Assembly: GCF_001180305.1 (NCBI RefSeq)
Contig: NZ_CVSX01000040.1
Location: 1-64,000 of the forward strand
Reading direction: 5' to 3'
Length of the DNA: 64,000 nucleotides
From: Prochlorococcus marinus
GTDB taxonomy: Bacteria > Cyanobacteriota > Cyanobacteriia > PCC-6307 > Cyanobiaceae
Positions within the stretch are counted from its first letter, which is position 1. Every line of letters begins with the position of its first letter. Shown piece by piece: positions 52,534 through 62,141 of the stretch. The notes under the pieces are model-generated. The model was not told the origin of the DNA, searched no databases, and worked only from the letters and a program-made list of their open reading frames with translations. The position numbers and the translations under genes are program-made.

Positions 52534-52710
52534 TTAAGTAGGAAAAGTCTTAGGCCCATACTTCCAGGGTGGCCTTCCCCCTTTAGAAACATCTTTATCC
52601 CTAGAAATTTCATTTTCTAGAAAAAGTTTTACACAAATTCTTCTAGTATGTTCCTCATTAAAAGAAGTCTCACTAGCAATTTCTTTAATCGTTTTAAATT
52701 GATTTTTTGT
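52534..52710 (-). pseudogene. Fragment of an HTH regulator
   Basis: Open frame without a start: TIKEIASETSFNEEHTRRIC, then KLFLENEISRDKDVSKGGRP, ending YGPKTFPT. The first part resembles a winged HTH (DNA-binding). It breaks off at about 52710, exactly where the fragment at 52716 begins on the other strand, so a deletion or recombination joined two incomplete genes. Confidence 0.55.
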
Positions 52711-52715
52711 ATGTA

Positions 52716-52796
52716 GTGGCTGACATGCTCAGAGATATCGCAGATGCTCTTGAATCTTCTCATCCTAGATCTGAAAGTGATTGTTCATGCTGTTAA
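52716..52796 (+). pseudogene. Truncated copy of the 31995-32207 gene
   Basis: 26 codons, VADMLRDIADALESSHPRSE, ending in SDCSCC, about 85% identical in DNA to the last third of the gene at 31995-32207. The first two thirds are missing. So the two ends of the island carry related sequence. Confidence 0.75.
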
Positions 52797-52906
52797 ATTT
52801 TTGCAAAATGAAAAGCGACCCACCTCTCCGAAGTTGCCAAATATTAGCAAAGTCTCCTTTTATGTCGATCGCTAAAGACCTATTAAATTAGGAGCAAAAA
52901 TTTCGC

Positions 52907-53065
52907 TCAGATAATGCAATAAGGATTGCTGAAAGACTTACTGCAAAATAATCTATTTCGTTTAAATTCCTTTACTGATTTAGAGTAGATATTAGCTGTA
53001 AGAATTGCTCCAAAATTTACTAAAACTACAGTCAAGACTAGTAGTTCGATAGCAAGGTTGGTCAT
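52907..53065 (-). CDS. One-helix membrane peptide, 52 aa
   Basis: MTNLAIELLVLTVVLVNFGA and onward, one helix then a basic tail with two Cys. A textbook Shine-Dalgarno AGGAGGG lies 8 bases upstream of the ATG, which is rare in this AT-rich genome and supports real translation. Unknown function; near the hli genes. Confidence 0.6.
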   Translation of the reverse strand: MTNLAIELLVLTVVLVNFGAILTANIYSKSVKEFKRNRLFCSKSFSNPYCII

Positions 53066-53151
53066 AAGATTACCCTCCTTTAAACTTATATGAAAACTCT
53101 ATAACGACTATATAAGTATTGAATAGAGTTTAAATTCTTATTTTTGGGGGC

Positions 53152-53253
53152 CTAAACCTTTTTTATGTTTGTTGCTTTTCTGCCCTTAGCGATCATCACT
53201 ACTGGTACTAAGAGATAAGTAAAGAAAGAGATTAGGAAAATGTCTATGTTCAT
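53152..53253 (-). CDS. One-helix membrane peptide, 33 aa
   Basis: MNIDIFLISFFTYLLVPVVM, then a basic tail (AKGRKATNIKKV). It follows the 75-aa gene by 8 bases on the same strand and belongs to the hli operon by position. Unknown function. Confidence 0.5.
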   Translation of the reverse strand: MNIDIFLISFFTYLLVPVVMIAKGRKATNIKKV

Positions 53254-53261
53254 GGATTTAA

Positions 53262-53489
53262 CTATAAATTTTTTAGATCTTGCTCTATTTTTTCAAGTTT
53301 TTTGTTTAGTTCTGTTTTCTCCTTCAATAGAGCTTTTCTCTTTAATTGAAGTTCTTTATTAAATGGAGAATTAAAGTACTTTTTGTAAGCTAGAAAAAAT
53401 ACAGCTAGTGCCACAACAATCCCTATCGCGCCAATTATTAGTATGGGCGAAGATGGAAAATCGTAGAATGGTACAGAGAGTAAAAGCAT
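53262..53489 (-). CDS. Membrane-anchored coiled-coil protein, 75 aa
   Basis: One transmembrane helix (about 15-35), then a Lys/Glu coiled coil (KRKALLKEKTELNKKLEKIE). It directly abuts the hli gene that ends at 53490, so it is co-transcribed and may act with Hli proteins at the thylakoid. Confidence 0.65.
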   Translation of the reverse strand: MLLLSVPFYDFPSSPILIIGAIGIVVALAVFFLAYKKYFNSPFNKELQLKRKALLKEKTELNKKLEKIEQDLKNL

Positions 53490-53750
53490 TTAAACGAAAC
53501 CTGGAATTATTTGACCTGTTGTTAAGTAAGCTCCAGCTGCGGCAATTAATCCAAGCATTGCGAATCTGCCATTAAGAGTTTCTGCAACAACTTTTTCTTT
53601 TTCAATTGTTTTAACTTTAGGGTTTGAATTTGTCATTGGATTTGAAGTTAGATAGTTTAAATTTTCGTTTTGGAATTGCTTGGTTAGATAAGCAACGAGG
53701 ATAGCTGTTAAGGATACTATTACAGCTAAAAAGCCTGAAAGAGGAGACAT
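53490..53750 (-). CDS. High-light-inducible protein (Hli), copy 2 of pair
   Basis: The start at 53750 (MSPLSGFLAVIVSLTAILVA) is chosen over a longer frame because its ATG overlaps the stop of the upstream hli gene (TAATG). 86 residues: an extra N-terminal helix, then the Hli signature LNGRFAMLGLIAAAGAYLTT and GQIIPG. It binds chlorophyll/carotenoid and protects photosystem II in strong light. Confidence 0.9.
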   Translation of the reverse strand: MSPLSGFLAVIVSLTAILVAYLTKQFQNENLNYLTSNPMTNSNPKVKTIEKEKVVAETLNGRFAMLGLIAAAGAYLTTGQIIPGFV

Positions 53751-53959
53751 TAAAAAATACCTGGAATTATTTGACCTGTAGTTACATAAGCTCCAAAAAG
53801 TGCGACTAAACCGATCATTGCCCAACGACCATTTACTTTTTCAGCGTTTTGAGGATATCCTTGATAAGAAACAGATTGATCAACATAAGGACGAGGCTCA
53901 GTTGGGAAAATATTTTGCCTTCCGCCTGATTCTGTAGTTATGTATGAAGAATTAGCCAT
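53750..53959 (-). CDS. High-light-inducible protein (Hli), copy 1 of pair
   Basis: 69 residues with a polar N-terminus and one chlorophyll-binding helix: AEKVNGRWAMIGLVALFGAY, then VTTGQIIPGIF. Typical single-helix Hli. First gene of the operon hli-hli-coiled coil-peptide. Multi-copy hli genes in islands are common in Prochlorococcus and are shared with cyanophages. Confidence 0.93.
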   Translation of the reverse strand: MANSSYITTESGGRQNIFPTEPRPYVDQSVSYQGYPQNAEKVNGRWAMIGLVALFGAYVTTGQIIPGIF

Positions 53960-54097
53960 TAGTTGAATAATTTAATTGTTAACAAACGTAACATTCTTAT
54001 TAACTAATGTAAAGAAAAAGACTAAAAATATGTGTGAATCGGTACTTTTAAAGCAATTATGACACAGATACGTAACAGTTAGAAATTAATTTTAAAG

Positions 54098-54137
54098 TTG
54101 AAGCTAATAATTAAAAGATCATAGAGATATGAAAAGC
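54098..54137 (+). repeat. 40-bp repeat, copy 2
   Basis: Matches 30110-30149 (25 bases identical, one mismatch, 12 identical). It ends where the integrase fragment begins and runs into CCCCGGATTTGTTGCGGGG, a hairpin followed by TTGTCTTTT, so it may mark the join that truncated the integrase. Confidence 0.7.
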
Positions 54138-54585
54138 TTCCCCGGATTTGTTGCGGGGTTGTCTTTTATTGCCGCTCCTCTTTCATCTCTCGCCCAGTCG
54201 ATCAGTACTCTCAATATCCTCAGTTCCCGCATAACTGTATTTGGTTTTACCTTCAGTAATCGTTCATCTCTCCAGACTGCAAAGTGCTTTATCTGCAGGT
54301 CTTTGAGGGAAATATCTCCAAGCCAGCTTTCCGCTGTAACCCGGAGAGGATATTTTTCATTCTCAGCACTGCGTGCAGCCGCAGCGGACCATTTATATAG
54401 GCATTGATTGCTTCTCCTAGGGTGATGGGGATATCATTGAAAACCTTTTTTGTTCTCTTTTCGACTGCATCTGCCCATGATTGGGCCAGATCCTTGGAAA
54501 GAAAAGTTCTGGACCTTGGACCGACATAATTCTTCCTTCTGATAAGGACCTGCCAGCCGCTGCCGCTTCTTCTGATTGTTGCCAT
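54138..54585 (-). pseudogene. Tyrosine-type site-specific integrase, broken
   Basis: The N-terminal arm-binding domain starts MATIRRSGSGWQVLIRRKNY and goes to AINAYINGPLRLH. One C is missing near 54372 (CACGC where CACCGC is expected). In the next frame the protein continues SAENEKYPLRVTAESWLGDI and DLQIKHFAVWRDERLLKVKP to ARDERGAAIKDNPA, the core-binding domain. There it stops at the repeat at 54098. The catalytic domain (R-HxxR-Y) is gone. GC is about 50%, far above the genome. Confidence 0.85.
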
Positions 54586-54639
54586 TTCGGTGTCATCTTT
54601 TGTGTGATGCACCTCCAGATATCTGCCCTTAAAACAGAA

Positions 54640-54667
54640 AAGTGGACCCGAAAACGGACATCCACTT
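54640..54667. repeat. Inverted repeat upstream of the integrase
   Basis: AAGTGGA and TCCACTT form the outer arms, with a nested CCG-AAAA-CGG. It lies between the integrase start and tRNA-Thr, where arm-type or Xis binding sites or an operator would be expected. Confidence 0.5.
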
Positions 54668-54725
54668 CTGAATAATTTCTTTGTGCGATAGTGGTAATCT
54701 CACTGATACCAAGCTGCCCCGCGAG

Positions 54726-54807
<82 letters not shown>

Positions 54808-54819
<12 letters not shown>

Positions 54820-54889
54820 GATTTGAACCAACGTAGGCAGAGCCAGCGGATTTACAGTCCGCCCCCTTTAACCACTCGGGCACCGACCC
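54808..54889 (-). tRNA. tRNA-Tyr(GTA)
   Basis: 82 nt with a long variable arm, as expected for bacterial tRNA-Tyr. Acceptor GGGTCGG/CCGGCCC, anticodon loop CTGTAAA (GTA), T arm GTTGGTTCAAATCCAAC. It lies just upstream of tRNA-Thr, a conserved pair. Confidence 0.96.
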
Positions 54890-54984
54890 CCACTATTTGA
54901 ACTTATCAGTTAATGGTCACTTTGTGTGAAAAAGTTTTGGTTTTTTTGTTTCTTTCTAGATAGCATTTAGTAGAAAAGACTTTA

Positions 54985-55431
54985 TTGATGATGAATATAC
55001 TATTGATAAATGGCCCAAATTTAAATTTATTGGGGACTAGAGAACCTGAAATATACGGTAATAAAACATTGATTGAAATTGAAAAAGATTTAACTAAAGT
55101 TGCTAAAGACAAAAGTATTAATCTTGAATGTTTTCAGAGTAATCATGAAGGAGAAATAGTAGATAAAATACAAAGTTCAGCTAAAAGTATCCAAGGAATT
55201 CTTATCAATGCGGGGGCTTTTACTCATACCTCGATTTCTATTCGGGATGCTTTGATGGGATCAAAAATTCCATTTGTAGAGTTACATATTTCAAATATTT
55301 TCAGTAGAGAAGATTTTCGTAAAGAATCTTTTCTTACAGATAAAGCTGTAGGAATTATTAGTGGATTTGGTATATCAAGTTATTCCTTAGCTCTTGAAGG
55401 AATCATTGGATATTTAAATAGTAAAGATTAA
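54985..55431 (+). CDS. aroQ: 3-dehydroquinate dehydratase, type II
   Basis: Shikimate-pathway enzyme. [20 protein letters not shown] at the N-terminus, [10 protein letters not shown] and NAGAFTHTS(I) are the type II signature. 148 residues is normal. The start may be the second Met at 54988. It begins the + strand core block right of the tRNAs. Confidence 0.96.
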   Translation: MMMNILLINGPNLNLLGTREPEIYGNKTLIEIEKDLTKVAKDKSINLECFQSNHEGEIVDKIQSSAKSIQGILINAGAFTHTSISIRDALMGSKIPFVELHISNIFSREDFRKESFLTDKAVGIISGFGISSYSLALEGIIGYLNSKD

Positions 55432-56040
55432 ATGCTAATCGATTTTAAAAGGCCCACTTCTCATATTAAATATTTATCGTCATTTACCTCAGATGAGTGG
55501 ATTAAACTCGCATTATCAAATCCAATAGATATTCTTATTGACCATGCTCATTGTGAAAGAAAAGCAGCAGGAGTAGCTATTCAATTGATGTTTAGATATC
55601 CATCAGAACGAAATCTTGCAGAAGTTCTAAGCCCAATAGCGAGAGAGGAATTAGAGCATTTTGAAAAAATACTTTATTTTTTAAAGGATCTTGGACATTC
55701 TCTTGAGTCCTTAAAACCGCCTCCATATGGAGCTGAATTGTCCAAGAATATAAGAAAGGAAGAGCCTAATAGAATGCTTGATAGTTTTTTAATTGCAGGA
55801 CTTATTGAAGCAAGAAGTCATGAAAGATTAAGCTTGCTTGCGCTTAATTCCGAAGACAAATCGTTTAGATCCCTCTATGAGTCTCTGCTTGAAAGTGAGG
55901 CAAGACATTTTGGAATTTATTGGAAATTAGCGCAAACTAAATTCTCTAAAAATCAAACTTTCAAAAGGCTAGAGGAATTGTCTGAAATTGAATCAGCAAT
56001 ACTAGCTAAAACTTCTATGATGCCAAGGGTACATAGCTAA
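55432..56040 (+). CDS. miaE: tRNA-(ms2io6A37) hydroxylase
   Basis: Di-iron monooxygenase that hydroxylates the modified base at position 37 of tRNAs reading U-starting codons. HAHCERKAAGVAI, REELEHFEKIL, IEARSHERLSLLA and ESEARHFGIYWKLA supply the helix-bundle Glu/His ligands. ATG directly follows the aroQ stop, so they are co-transcribed. Confidence 0.93.
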   Translation: MLIDFKRPTSHIKYLSSFTSDEWIKLALSNPIDILIDHAHCERKAAGVAIQLMFRYPSERNLAEVLSPIAREELEHFEKILYFLKDLGHSLESLKPPPYGAELSKNIRKEEPNRMLDSFLIAGLIEARSHERLSLLALNSEDKSFRSLYESLLESEARHFGIYWKLAQTKFSKNQTFKRLEELSEIESAILAKTSMMPRVHS

Positions 56041-56056
56041 AGTTAATAAAATAAAA

Positions 56057-56815
56057 ATGATAAAAAATAAGTTTATAAGTTTACTTAATCGATATAAAAC
56101 TGATTTACCAACATTCACCATCATTGGTGTTGGGCCTGGAGATCCATCGCTTTTAACAATTGCTGCTATAGATGCAATCAAAAAGGCGAAAGTTATAGTT
56201 TTCCCAATTTCAGATGATAATAAAAAGAGTTTCGCTGCGGAAATAGTCAAGAAATATACCAAATTTAAAAAAACTATACCTATTATCTTTCCAATGGCTA
56301 GGAAGGATTTTGATCCAGATCAAATATGGTCTAATGCTGTAGAAAAAATCGTGAAATTTATTCAAAATGGAGAATCAGTTGTTTTACTTTGTCTTGGAGA
56401 TACTTCACTATTTGCGAGTTCTTCTAATATTTTGAGGTTAATAAAAAATAATCATGCTGAAATTCTTACTAAAACCATACCTGGGATTTCTTCTATTTCA
56501 GCCGCAGCAGCTTTAAATAATTTTGATCTAGTTAAAAAAGGTGAGACCTTGATAATAAAAGAATGCCCTTCTTCAGATTTAGAATTAACATCATTAATTA
56601 GTGAAATTAGAGGAAATAAAACAGTTTTGGTAATAATGAAAGTTGGGAAAAGATGGAATATAGTCAGGAAAACTTTAGAAAAAGAGGAAATTATCAACGA
56701 ATCAATAATTGCTTTAAATGTAGGAATGCCTGATCAAATTATTCAATATGCATCGCAATATAAAAAGGATACTATGCCTTATTTCTCTCTGCTTTTGATA
56801 AGGTTGAATTTATGA
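56057..56815 (+). CDS. cobI: Precorrin-2 C20-methyltransferase
   Basis: SAM-dependent methyltransferase of vitamin B12 synthesis. IIGVGPGDPSLLTIAAIDAI (24-43) is the tetrapyrrole methylase start; LCLGDTSLF is the second motif. 252 residues fit CobI/CbiL. The next gene overlaps its end by 4 bases (ATGA). Confidence 0.93.
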   Translation: MIKNKFISLLNRYKTDLPTFTIIGVGPGDPSLLTIAAIDAIKKAKVIVFPISDDNKKSFAAEIVKKYTKFKKTIPIIFPMARKDFDPDQIWSNAVEKIVKFIQNGESVVLLCLGDTSLFASSSNILRLIKNNHAEILTKTIPGISSISAAAALNNFDLVKKGETLIIKECPSSDLELTSLISEIRGNKTVLVIMKVGKRWNIVRKTLEKEEIINESIIALNVGMPDQIIQYASQYKKDTMPYFSLLLIRLNL

Positions 56816-57297
56816 ACGAAAAGAAAAATTCTTTAGAAAATAAATTTACATGGCCAATATGTGAGGAACTATTATTTCTAATTCTTGAAGATAAGATTAG
56901 TGATGTTTTTGTCTGTGAATTAATTTGGGAAAGACTTTTTTATATTAAAGAACAACCTATAGATGCTTGGCTTCCAAGTGCATTAACTCCAAGTTATTGG
57001 TCAGAAAAATTTGTTGAGGCTCCTCAAATCATTTCAGAGCGAATAGCATCAATTCATTTGACGAGGTCAATTCCAAAACATCATAAACAAGGCTTGAAAA
57101 ATTATCTTAATTTTGAAGGTTACAAAATTAATGAACTCTATCCAAGGAGAACTAGAAGAGCAACTGCAGTAAATTGGTTAATTTATTGGGCTATTGAAAA
57201 TAAATCTTTTTCAAATGATAATAATCTAATTCCAAGTCCATGTTCCCCTCCGCTTAATCCTGTAAAAGGACATTTTGGAGATCCAGAAATTAAATAA
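56812..57297 (+). CDS. Conserved cyanobacterial protein, 161 aa
   Basis: Overlaps cobI by 4 bases. LFLILEDKISDVFVCELIWE near the N-terminus, YPRRTRRATAVNWLIYWAIE near residue 116, and a Pro-rich end PSPCSPPLNPVKGHFGDPE. A soluble helical protein conserved in cyanobacteria as far as I recall; function unknown. Confidence 0.8.
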   Translation: MNEKKNSLENKFTWPICEELLFLILEDKISDVFVCELIWERLFYIKEQPIDAWLPSALTPSYWSEKFVEAPQIISERIASIHLTRSIPKHHKQGLKNYLNFEGYKINELYPRRTRRATAVNWLIYWAIENKSFSNDNNLIPSPCSPPLNPVKGHFGDPEIK

Positions 57298-57371
57298 AAT
57301 TTTTTAAGTAAGGTAAATGATTTTATTAAAGGTATAGTTGTAGTAGATATTTCATTCTTTGGAGAGAAGAA

Positions 57372-58745
57372 TTGATTCTTCCAAAAATAGCAATAATCGG
57401 AAGACCTAACGTTGGTAAATCTACCTTGGTGAATCGTCTTTGCCAAAGTAATGATGCAATAGTATTTGATAAGCCTGGCGTTACAAGAGATAGAACTTAT
57501 CAAAATGCTTCATGGGGAGGTAAGGAATTTCAAATAGTTGATACTGGAGGTTTGGTATTTGATGACGATAGTGAATTCCTTCCAGAGATACGAACTCAAG
57601 TATTCTTGGCTCTTGAAGAGGCTTCACTAGCTTTACTTGTGGTAGATGGAAATCAGGGCGTTACTGATGGTGATTTATCAATAGCAAAATGGTTAAGGAG
57701 CTCAAGTTGTAAAACAATTGTGGCTGTTAATAAATGTGAATCGACTACTTTTGGAATATCTTTAGCTTCTGAATTCTGGAAATTAGGATTGGGCGAACCT
57801 TATCCAGTTTCTGCTATTCATGGTTCAGGCACTGGTGATCTTTTAGATCTTGTTATTGCAGAAATTCCTGAAAGTAATATTCAGAATGAAGAAGAAAAAA
57901 TAATGATGTCAATTATTGGAAGGCCAAATGTTGGTAAATCTAGTTTGTTAAATTCAATCTTAGGAGAGAAAAGAGCAATAGTTAGTGATATTAGTGGAAC
58001 GACCACTGATTCTATAGATATGCTTATTAAAAAAGGTGATAATTATTGGAAAATTGTTGATACTGCAGGGATTAGAAGAAAAAAAAATGTAAAATATGGT
58101 ACTGAATTTTTTGGAATTAATAGGGCTTTTAAATCTATAGATAGAAGTGATGTTTGTGTATTGGTTATAGATGCTTTAGACGGAGTAACCGATCAAGACC
58201 AAAAGTTGGCGGGACGAATAGAAGAACAAGGAAGAGCTTGTATTATTGTTGTTAATAAATGGGACCTTGTTGAAAAAAATAGTGCAACAATTTATCAAGT
58301 AGAAAAAGAACTTAGATCTAAACTTTATTTTTTACATTGGTCAAAAATGATTTTCATATCGGCCCTAACTGGACAAAGAGTTGAGAACATTTTTGAGCAT
58401 GCGCTTAAGGCTGTAAATCAACATAGAAGAAGAGTTACAACATCTGTTGTCAACGAAGTCCTTAAAGAGTCGATTAGTTGGAAAAGTCCTCCAACTAAAA
58501 GAAGTGGCAAACAAGGAAGGCTTTATTACGGTACTCAAGTAAAGAATCAACCTCCCACTTTTACTCTTTTTGTAAACGACCCTAAATTGTTTGGAATAAC
58601 TTACAGAAGATATATTGAAAAACAAATTAGATTAAATTTAGGGTTTGAGGGAACTCCTCTTATCTTACTTTGGAGAGGGAAACAACAAAGAGCATTAAAT
58701 AAAGAAGTTGAAAGGGAAAATATTGAGTTAATTCAAAAAGATTAA
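57372..58745 (+). CDS. der: Ribosome-assembly GTPase Der (EngA)
   Basis: Double-GTPase protein needed for 50S assembly. TTG start. First G domain: GRPNVGKST (G1), DTGG (G3), NKCE (G4). Second: [24 protein letters not shown]-like domain follows at the C-terminus. 457 residues is normal. Its stop overlaps the next ATG. Confidence 0.97.
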   Translation: MILPKIAIIGRPNVGKSTLVNRLCQSNDAIVFDKPGVTRDRTYQNASWGGKEFQIVDTGGLVFDDDSEFLPEIRTQVFLALEEASLALLVVDGNQGVTDGDLSIAKWLRSSSCKTIVAVNKCESTTFGISLASEFWKLGLGEPYPVSAIHGSGTGDLLDLVIAEIPESNIQNEEEKIMMSIIGRPNVGKSSLLNSILGEKRAIVSDISGTTTDSIDMLIKKGDNYWKIVDTAGIRRKKNVKYGTEFFGINRAFKSIDRSDVCVLVIDALDGVTDQDQKLAGRIEEQGRACIIVVNKWDLVEKNSATIYQVEKELRSKLYFLHWSKMIFISALTGQRVENIFEHALKAVNQHRRRVTTSVVNEVLKESISWKSPPTKRSGKQGRLYYGTQVKNQPPTFTLFVNDPKLFGITYRRYIEKQIRLNLGFEGTPLILLWRGKQQRALNKEVERENIELIQKD

Positions 58746-59659
58746 TGAATATTCTTACTAAATTTTCTGTTGGTCAATATGTTTATGGCAATAGAAGTTG
58801 GCTAAGAATAATAGATAGTAGATTAAAAATAATTGCAGTAATGATATTTTTAATCACTCCCATTTGGGCAGGTCCTATATGGAGATTAAGTTTAGTAGGT
58901 TGTTTACTATTAATTACATTTTTAAGTTTATTGCCATCTAGAGTATGGTGGCGATCATTGTTTTGGCTCTTCTGTTTATCATTATTAATTGGATGTATAT
59001 CAATACTTGCTTCTTCTGATATTCAATCTCTTGATAGCTATTTAAGAAACCCCAAAGAGTTACAAGTAGTTGTGGAAACCCAAGAAAAATGGAATATTTT
59101 GCAAATTCCTTATAAGCAGATATGGTTTTTAAATTTTGGTCCTTACAACTTATCAAGAAAAGCCTTTGAATTAGGAATAAAAACTTCCACTTTGATATTT
59201 ACTGTTATTCAAAGTGTTAATTTGATGCTTTTAACTACATCACAAGAAGAAATTGTATGGGCATTAGGATGGTTTCTGTATCCATTAAAAAAAATTAGAT
59301 TACCAATTAATAAATGGCTTTTTCAGTTATTGATTGCATTACGTTTTATTCCATTAGTTCAGGAAGAATTTCAAAATATAATTAAATCAATGTCAATAAG
59401 GTCAATAAATTTCCGAAATCTAGGATTAAAGAAATCATTCAATGTTTTTTTAATTTTAGTTGAAAGGTTATTTCAAAATATATTCCTAAGAATTGATCAG
59501 GGAGCAGAATCATTGCTTTCTAAGAAAGAAATTATTATAAAAACTAATAGATTTAGAAGCTCTCACCCTTCAAAATCCCTTAGTGTATTTTTCAATACAT
59601 TATCGATATGTTTTATTTTCATAGCAATTTTCCTTAGAAAACTGTATGGTTCAATATAA
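58745..59659 (+). CDS. ECF transporter T component (CbiQ/EcfT-like)
   Basis: Membrane protein with five to six helices that couples ATP hydrolysis to vitamin or metal uptake. LLIALRFIPLVQEEFQNIIK and SMSIRSINFRN match the EcfT coupling helices (A-R-G-like motif). Its start overlaps the der stop by 1 base. Substrate cannot be told; the ATPase and S subunits are not in the window. Confidence 0.88.
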   Translation: MNILTKFSVGQYVYGNRSWLRIIDSRLKIIAVMIFLITPIWAGPIWRLSLVGCLLLITFLSLLPSRVWWRSLFWLFCLSLLIGCISILASSDIQSLDSYLRNPKELQVVVETQEKWNILQIPYKQIWFLNFGPYNLSRKAFELGIKTSTLIFTVIQSVNLMLLTTSQEEIVWALGWFLYPLKKIRLPINKWLFQLLIALRFIPLVQEEFQNIIKSMSIRSINFRNLGLKKSFNVFLILVERLFQNIFLRIDQGAESLLSKKEIIIKTNRFRSSHPSKSLSVFFNTLSICFIFIAIFLRKLYGSI

Positions 59660-59677
59660 ATAACAAAATATTTAAGA

Positions 59678-59944
59678 TTGAGTTACGAGCGTTATTTAAA
59701 CCATCCAACATTTGGAATGTTATACCAAGTTTCCCCTGGGAATGATGGGAGAGATATTTATGCAACCTTATATGCTCAAAAAATGTTTTTTTTGGTAGAG
59801 TTTAGACAGAGAGAAGTTTTATTTGAAGTAATACCATATCTAGATGCCCGTAATCAGGCTGAATTAAACTTGCAAAGAGCTAGAAGAAAAGTATCTGAAG
59901 ATCTACCTAGATGGGAGAATTTATTTACACAAACTTTCTTATAA
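59678..59944 (+). CDS. pipX: PipX, coactivator of NtcA
   Basis: 88 residues from a TTG start. The Tudor-like N-terminal domain (YLNHPTFGMLYQVSPGNDGR) and RARRKVSEDLPRWENLF match PipX, which links PII and NtcA in nitrogen control. pipX-pipY order is conserved in cyanobacteria. Confidence 0.93.
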   Translation: MSYERYLNHPTFGMLYQVSPGNDGRDIYATLYAQKMFFLVEFRQREVLFEVIPYLDARNQAELNLQRARRKVSEDLPRWENLFTQTFL

Positions 59945-59947
59945 AAG

Positions 59948-60583
59948 GTGAACCCTGCAAATTATTTAAAAATAAAAAATAAAATCCCATCAAATGTAAA
60001 TATTCTTGCAGTAAGTAAAGGATTTCAAAGTCAAGATATCAAGACTATTCATAATATTGGTCAGAATGATTTTGGTGAGAGTAAGTTTCAAGAAGCTTTT
60101 GAGAAACAACTAATTCTAAAAGACCTTCAATCGATATCATGGCACTTTATTGGCCGAATACAAAGTAATAAAATAAGAAAGATAATTCAAAATTTTAAAT
60201 ATATTCATTCAGTAGATTCCATTGAGAAGTTGCATAGGATTTCTAACATTTCATGCGAAGAAAAGAAAAATCCATTAATAATGTTGCAGGTCAAGTTCAG
60301 TGATGATCCTACTAAAGGAGGTTTTGATCCTGAACTTTTAAAGTTGAAATGGAGAGAAATTCAAGAATTAAAAAATATTACAATAACCGGATTAATGACT
60401 ATTAATCCAAAGGGACTTAACTCCAATGCAAATTTGGTATTGTTTAAAAAATGCCGCTCTTTAGCTGATTCGCTTCACCTTCCAGATTGTTCCATGGGGA
60501 TGTCAATGGATTGGGAGGAAGCAATTGACGCTGGATCAACTTGGTTAAGATTAGGATCTTTAGTTTTTGGTAGTAGATCATAA
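59948..60583 (+). CDS. pipY: YggS-family PLP-binding protein (PipY)
   Basis: Pyridoxal-phosphate homeostasis protein. NILAVSKGF near residue 17 holds the PLP lysine (Lys22 region); HFIGRIQSNK, GLMTINP and SMGMSMDWEEAI are family blocks. Starts GTG, 3 bases after pipX, so the two are an operon. Confidence 0.93.
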   Translation: MNPANYLKIKNKIPSNVNILAVSKGFQSQDIKTIHNIGQNDFGESKFQEAFEKQLILKDLQSISWHFIGRIQSNKIRKIIQNFKYIHSVDSIEKLHRISNISCEEKKNPLIMLQVKFSDDPTKGGFDPELLKLKWREIQELKNITITGLMTINPKGLNSNANLVLFKKCRSLADSLHLPDCSMGMSMDWEEAIDAGSTWLRLGSLVFGSRS

Positions 60584-60733
60584 TACATTATTTTTTATCA
60601 AAATAATCTTTATAAACTTGCAGTAAAGTACAACTAACGTTATCTAGGTATAGGTAGTTTATTCATTTAAAAAATGGATACCTTACTTCAGGTTCTTAAA
60701 CCTTACGTAATTAATTTCAAGAGGATTTAAAAG

Positions 60734-61312
60734 GTGTCACTTATTTCTAGATTAAAGGCAGTTGTAGCAGGCGACGAGTATCTCGATGATGATTTTGACG
60801 ATATGGAGTACGTATCAGAAGATGAATTGAATGGCACTAATGATTTCAACCAAAATCATAAAAATTCTAATTCCCTTGCAAATTCAAATCCATTCGATTT
60901 TATGAATAGCAACAGATCATCGAAAGTGGTTGGCATGCCTGGGATTTCTAATTCATCTTCAGAAGTAAGCTTAATGGAACCTAGAAGTTTTGATGAGATG
61001 CCTCAAGCCATTCAAGCTTTAAGAGAGAGAAAAACTGTTATTCTTAACCTAACTATGATGGATCCTGATCAGGCCCAAAGAGCTGTTGATTTTATTGCTG
61101 GTGGGACATACGCAATTGATGGGCATCAAGAGAGAGTTGGAGAAAGCATTTTTCTTTTTGCTCCAAGTTGTGTCAATGTAACTAGTTCTTTTCCTGAAGA
61201 AGCTTCTCCTTCTAATGTGCCTACAGAAAATGCTCCCCCACAATATAGTTTGGGAAAAAATACAGCTCCTGAACCTGCATGGGGTAATTCTAAATTAAGT
61301 GCTTATTCATGA
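60734..61312 (+). CDS. sepF: Cell division protein SepF
   Basis: FtsZ-binding septum protein. Disordered acidic N-terminal part, then the SepF domain from [20 protein letters not shown] (about 80) to [21 protein letters not shown] Shine-Dalgarno-like AAGAGG lies upstream. GTG start. The last 14 bases overlap the start of proC. Confidence 0.93.
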   Translation: MSLISRLKAVVAGDEYLDDDFDDMEYVSEDELNGTNDFNQNHKNSNSLANSNPFDFMNSNRSSKVVGMPGISNSSSEVSLMEPRSFDEMPQAIQALRERKTVILNLTMMDPDQAQRAVDFIAGGTYAIDGHQERVGESIFLFAPSCVNVTSSFPEEASPSNVPTENAPPQYSLGKNTAPEPAWGNSKLSAYS

Positions 61313-62132
61313 TTTATCTGTGATTGATAAAATTGCGGTTATTGGTTTTGGAAATATTGCGAATGCCATAATAACTCCTCTATTAGACAAAAAATTAGTT
61401 CAGCCAGAGAATGTATATTGTCTTGTAAAGTCGGAAGAAAGTTTAGAAAATTTAAAAAAAAATTATAAATATAATATTAATATCTATCAATCAAGTTCTA
61501 AAAACTCAGAAATTATTTGGGATTGTGAAGTAAAACTTCTTTCGGTAAAACCTCAGCATCTTAAAGATATTATTGTCCCCAATAGTATAAAAATCGAAGA
61601 TAGTTTATTAGTCTCAATTCTCGCAGGCGTTTCAATAAATAGACTTACTCAGAAGTTTCCTCACCATAAATGTGTGAGGGTTGTTACTAATATTCCAATA
61701 ACTGTTGGAAAAGGTTTAACAGGAATTACTTGGGGAGAACAAATTACAAGAGATCAGAAACTATTTATAAAAAATTTATTTGAAAATACAAGTAAGATTT
61801 ATGAATTTACTGAAGATTACCTTGATATATTTTTAGCCTTAACTTCATCAGGTCCTGCAATTATTGCTTTAATTATAGAATCATTAAGTGATGGAGGATT
61901 GAGTGGTGGATTACCAAAAATACTTTCGGAAGAACTAGTTATGGAAATGATAATAGGAACTATTAAATTATTAAAAGAAAACAAATTAACTACTTCTGAG
62001 CTTAAAAATTTAGTAACTTCTCCAGGTGGAACAACTATTTCTGCTTTAAGGGTTTTAGAAAAAAAGAGTATAAGGTCAGCATTAATTGAATCAATAGTTT
62101 CAGCTAGTAACAGAAGTAAAGAGTTAGGTTAG
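61299..62132 (+). CDS. proC: Pyrroline-5-carboxylate reductase
   Basis: Last step of proline synthesis. Rossmann motif [11 protein letters not shown] near residues 14-24, SILAGVS, and the C-terminal [16 protein letters not shown] that binds substrate. GTG start overlaps sepF; a shorter GTG start at 61320 is also possible. 277 residues is normal. Confidence 0.93.
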   Translation: MLIHDLSVIDKIAVIGFGNIANAIITPLLDKKLVQPENVYCLVKSEESLENLKKNYKYNINIYQSSSKNSEIIWDCEVKLLSVKPQHLKDIIVPNSIKIEDSLLVSILAGVSINRLTQKFPHHKCVRVVTNIPITVGKGLTGITWGEQITRDQKLFIKNLFENTSKIYEFTEDYLDIFLALTSSGPAIIALIIESLSDGGLSGGLPKILSEELVMEMIIGTIKLLKENKLTTSELKNLVTSPGGTTISALRVLEKKSIRSALIESIVSASNRSKELG

Positions 62133-62141
62133 TTTTTGAAA

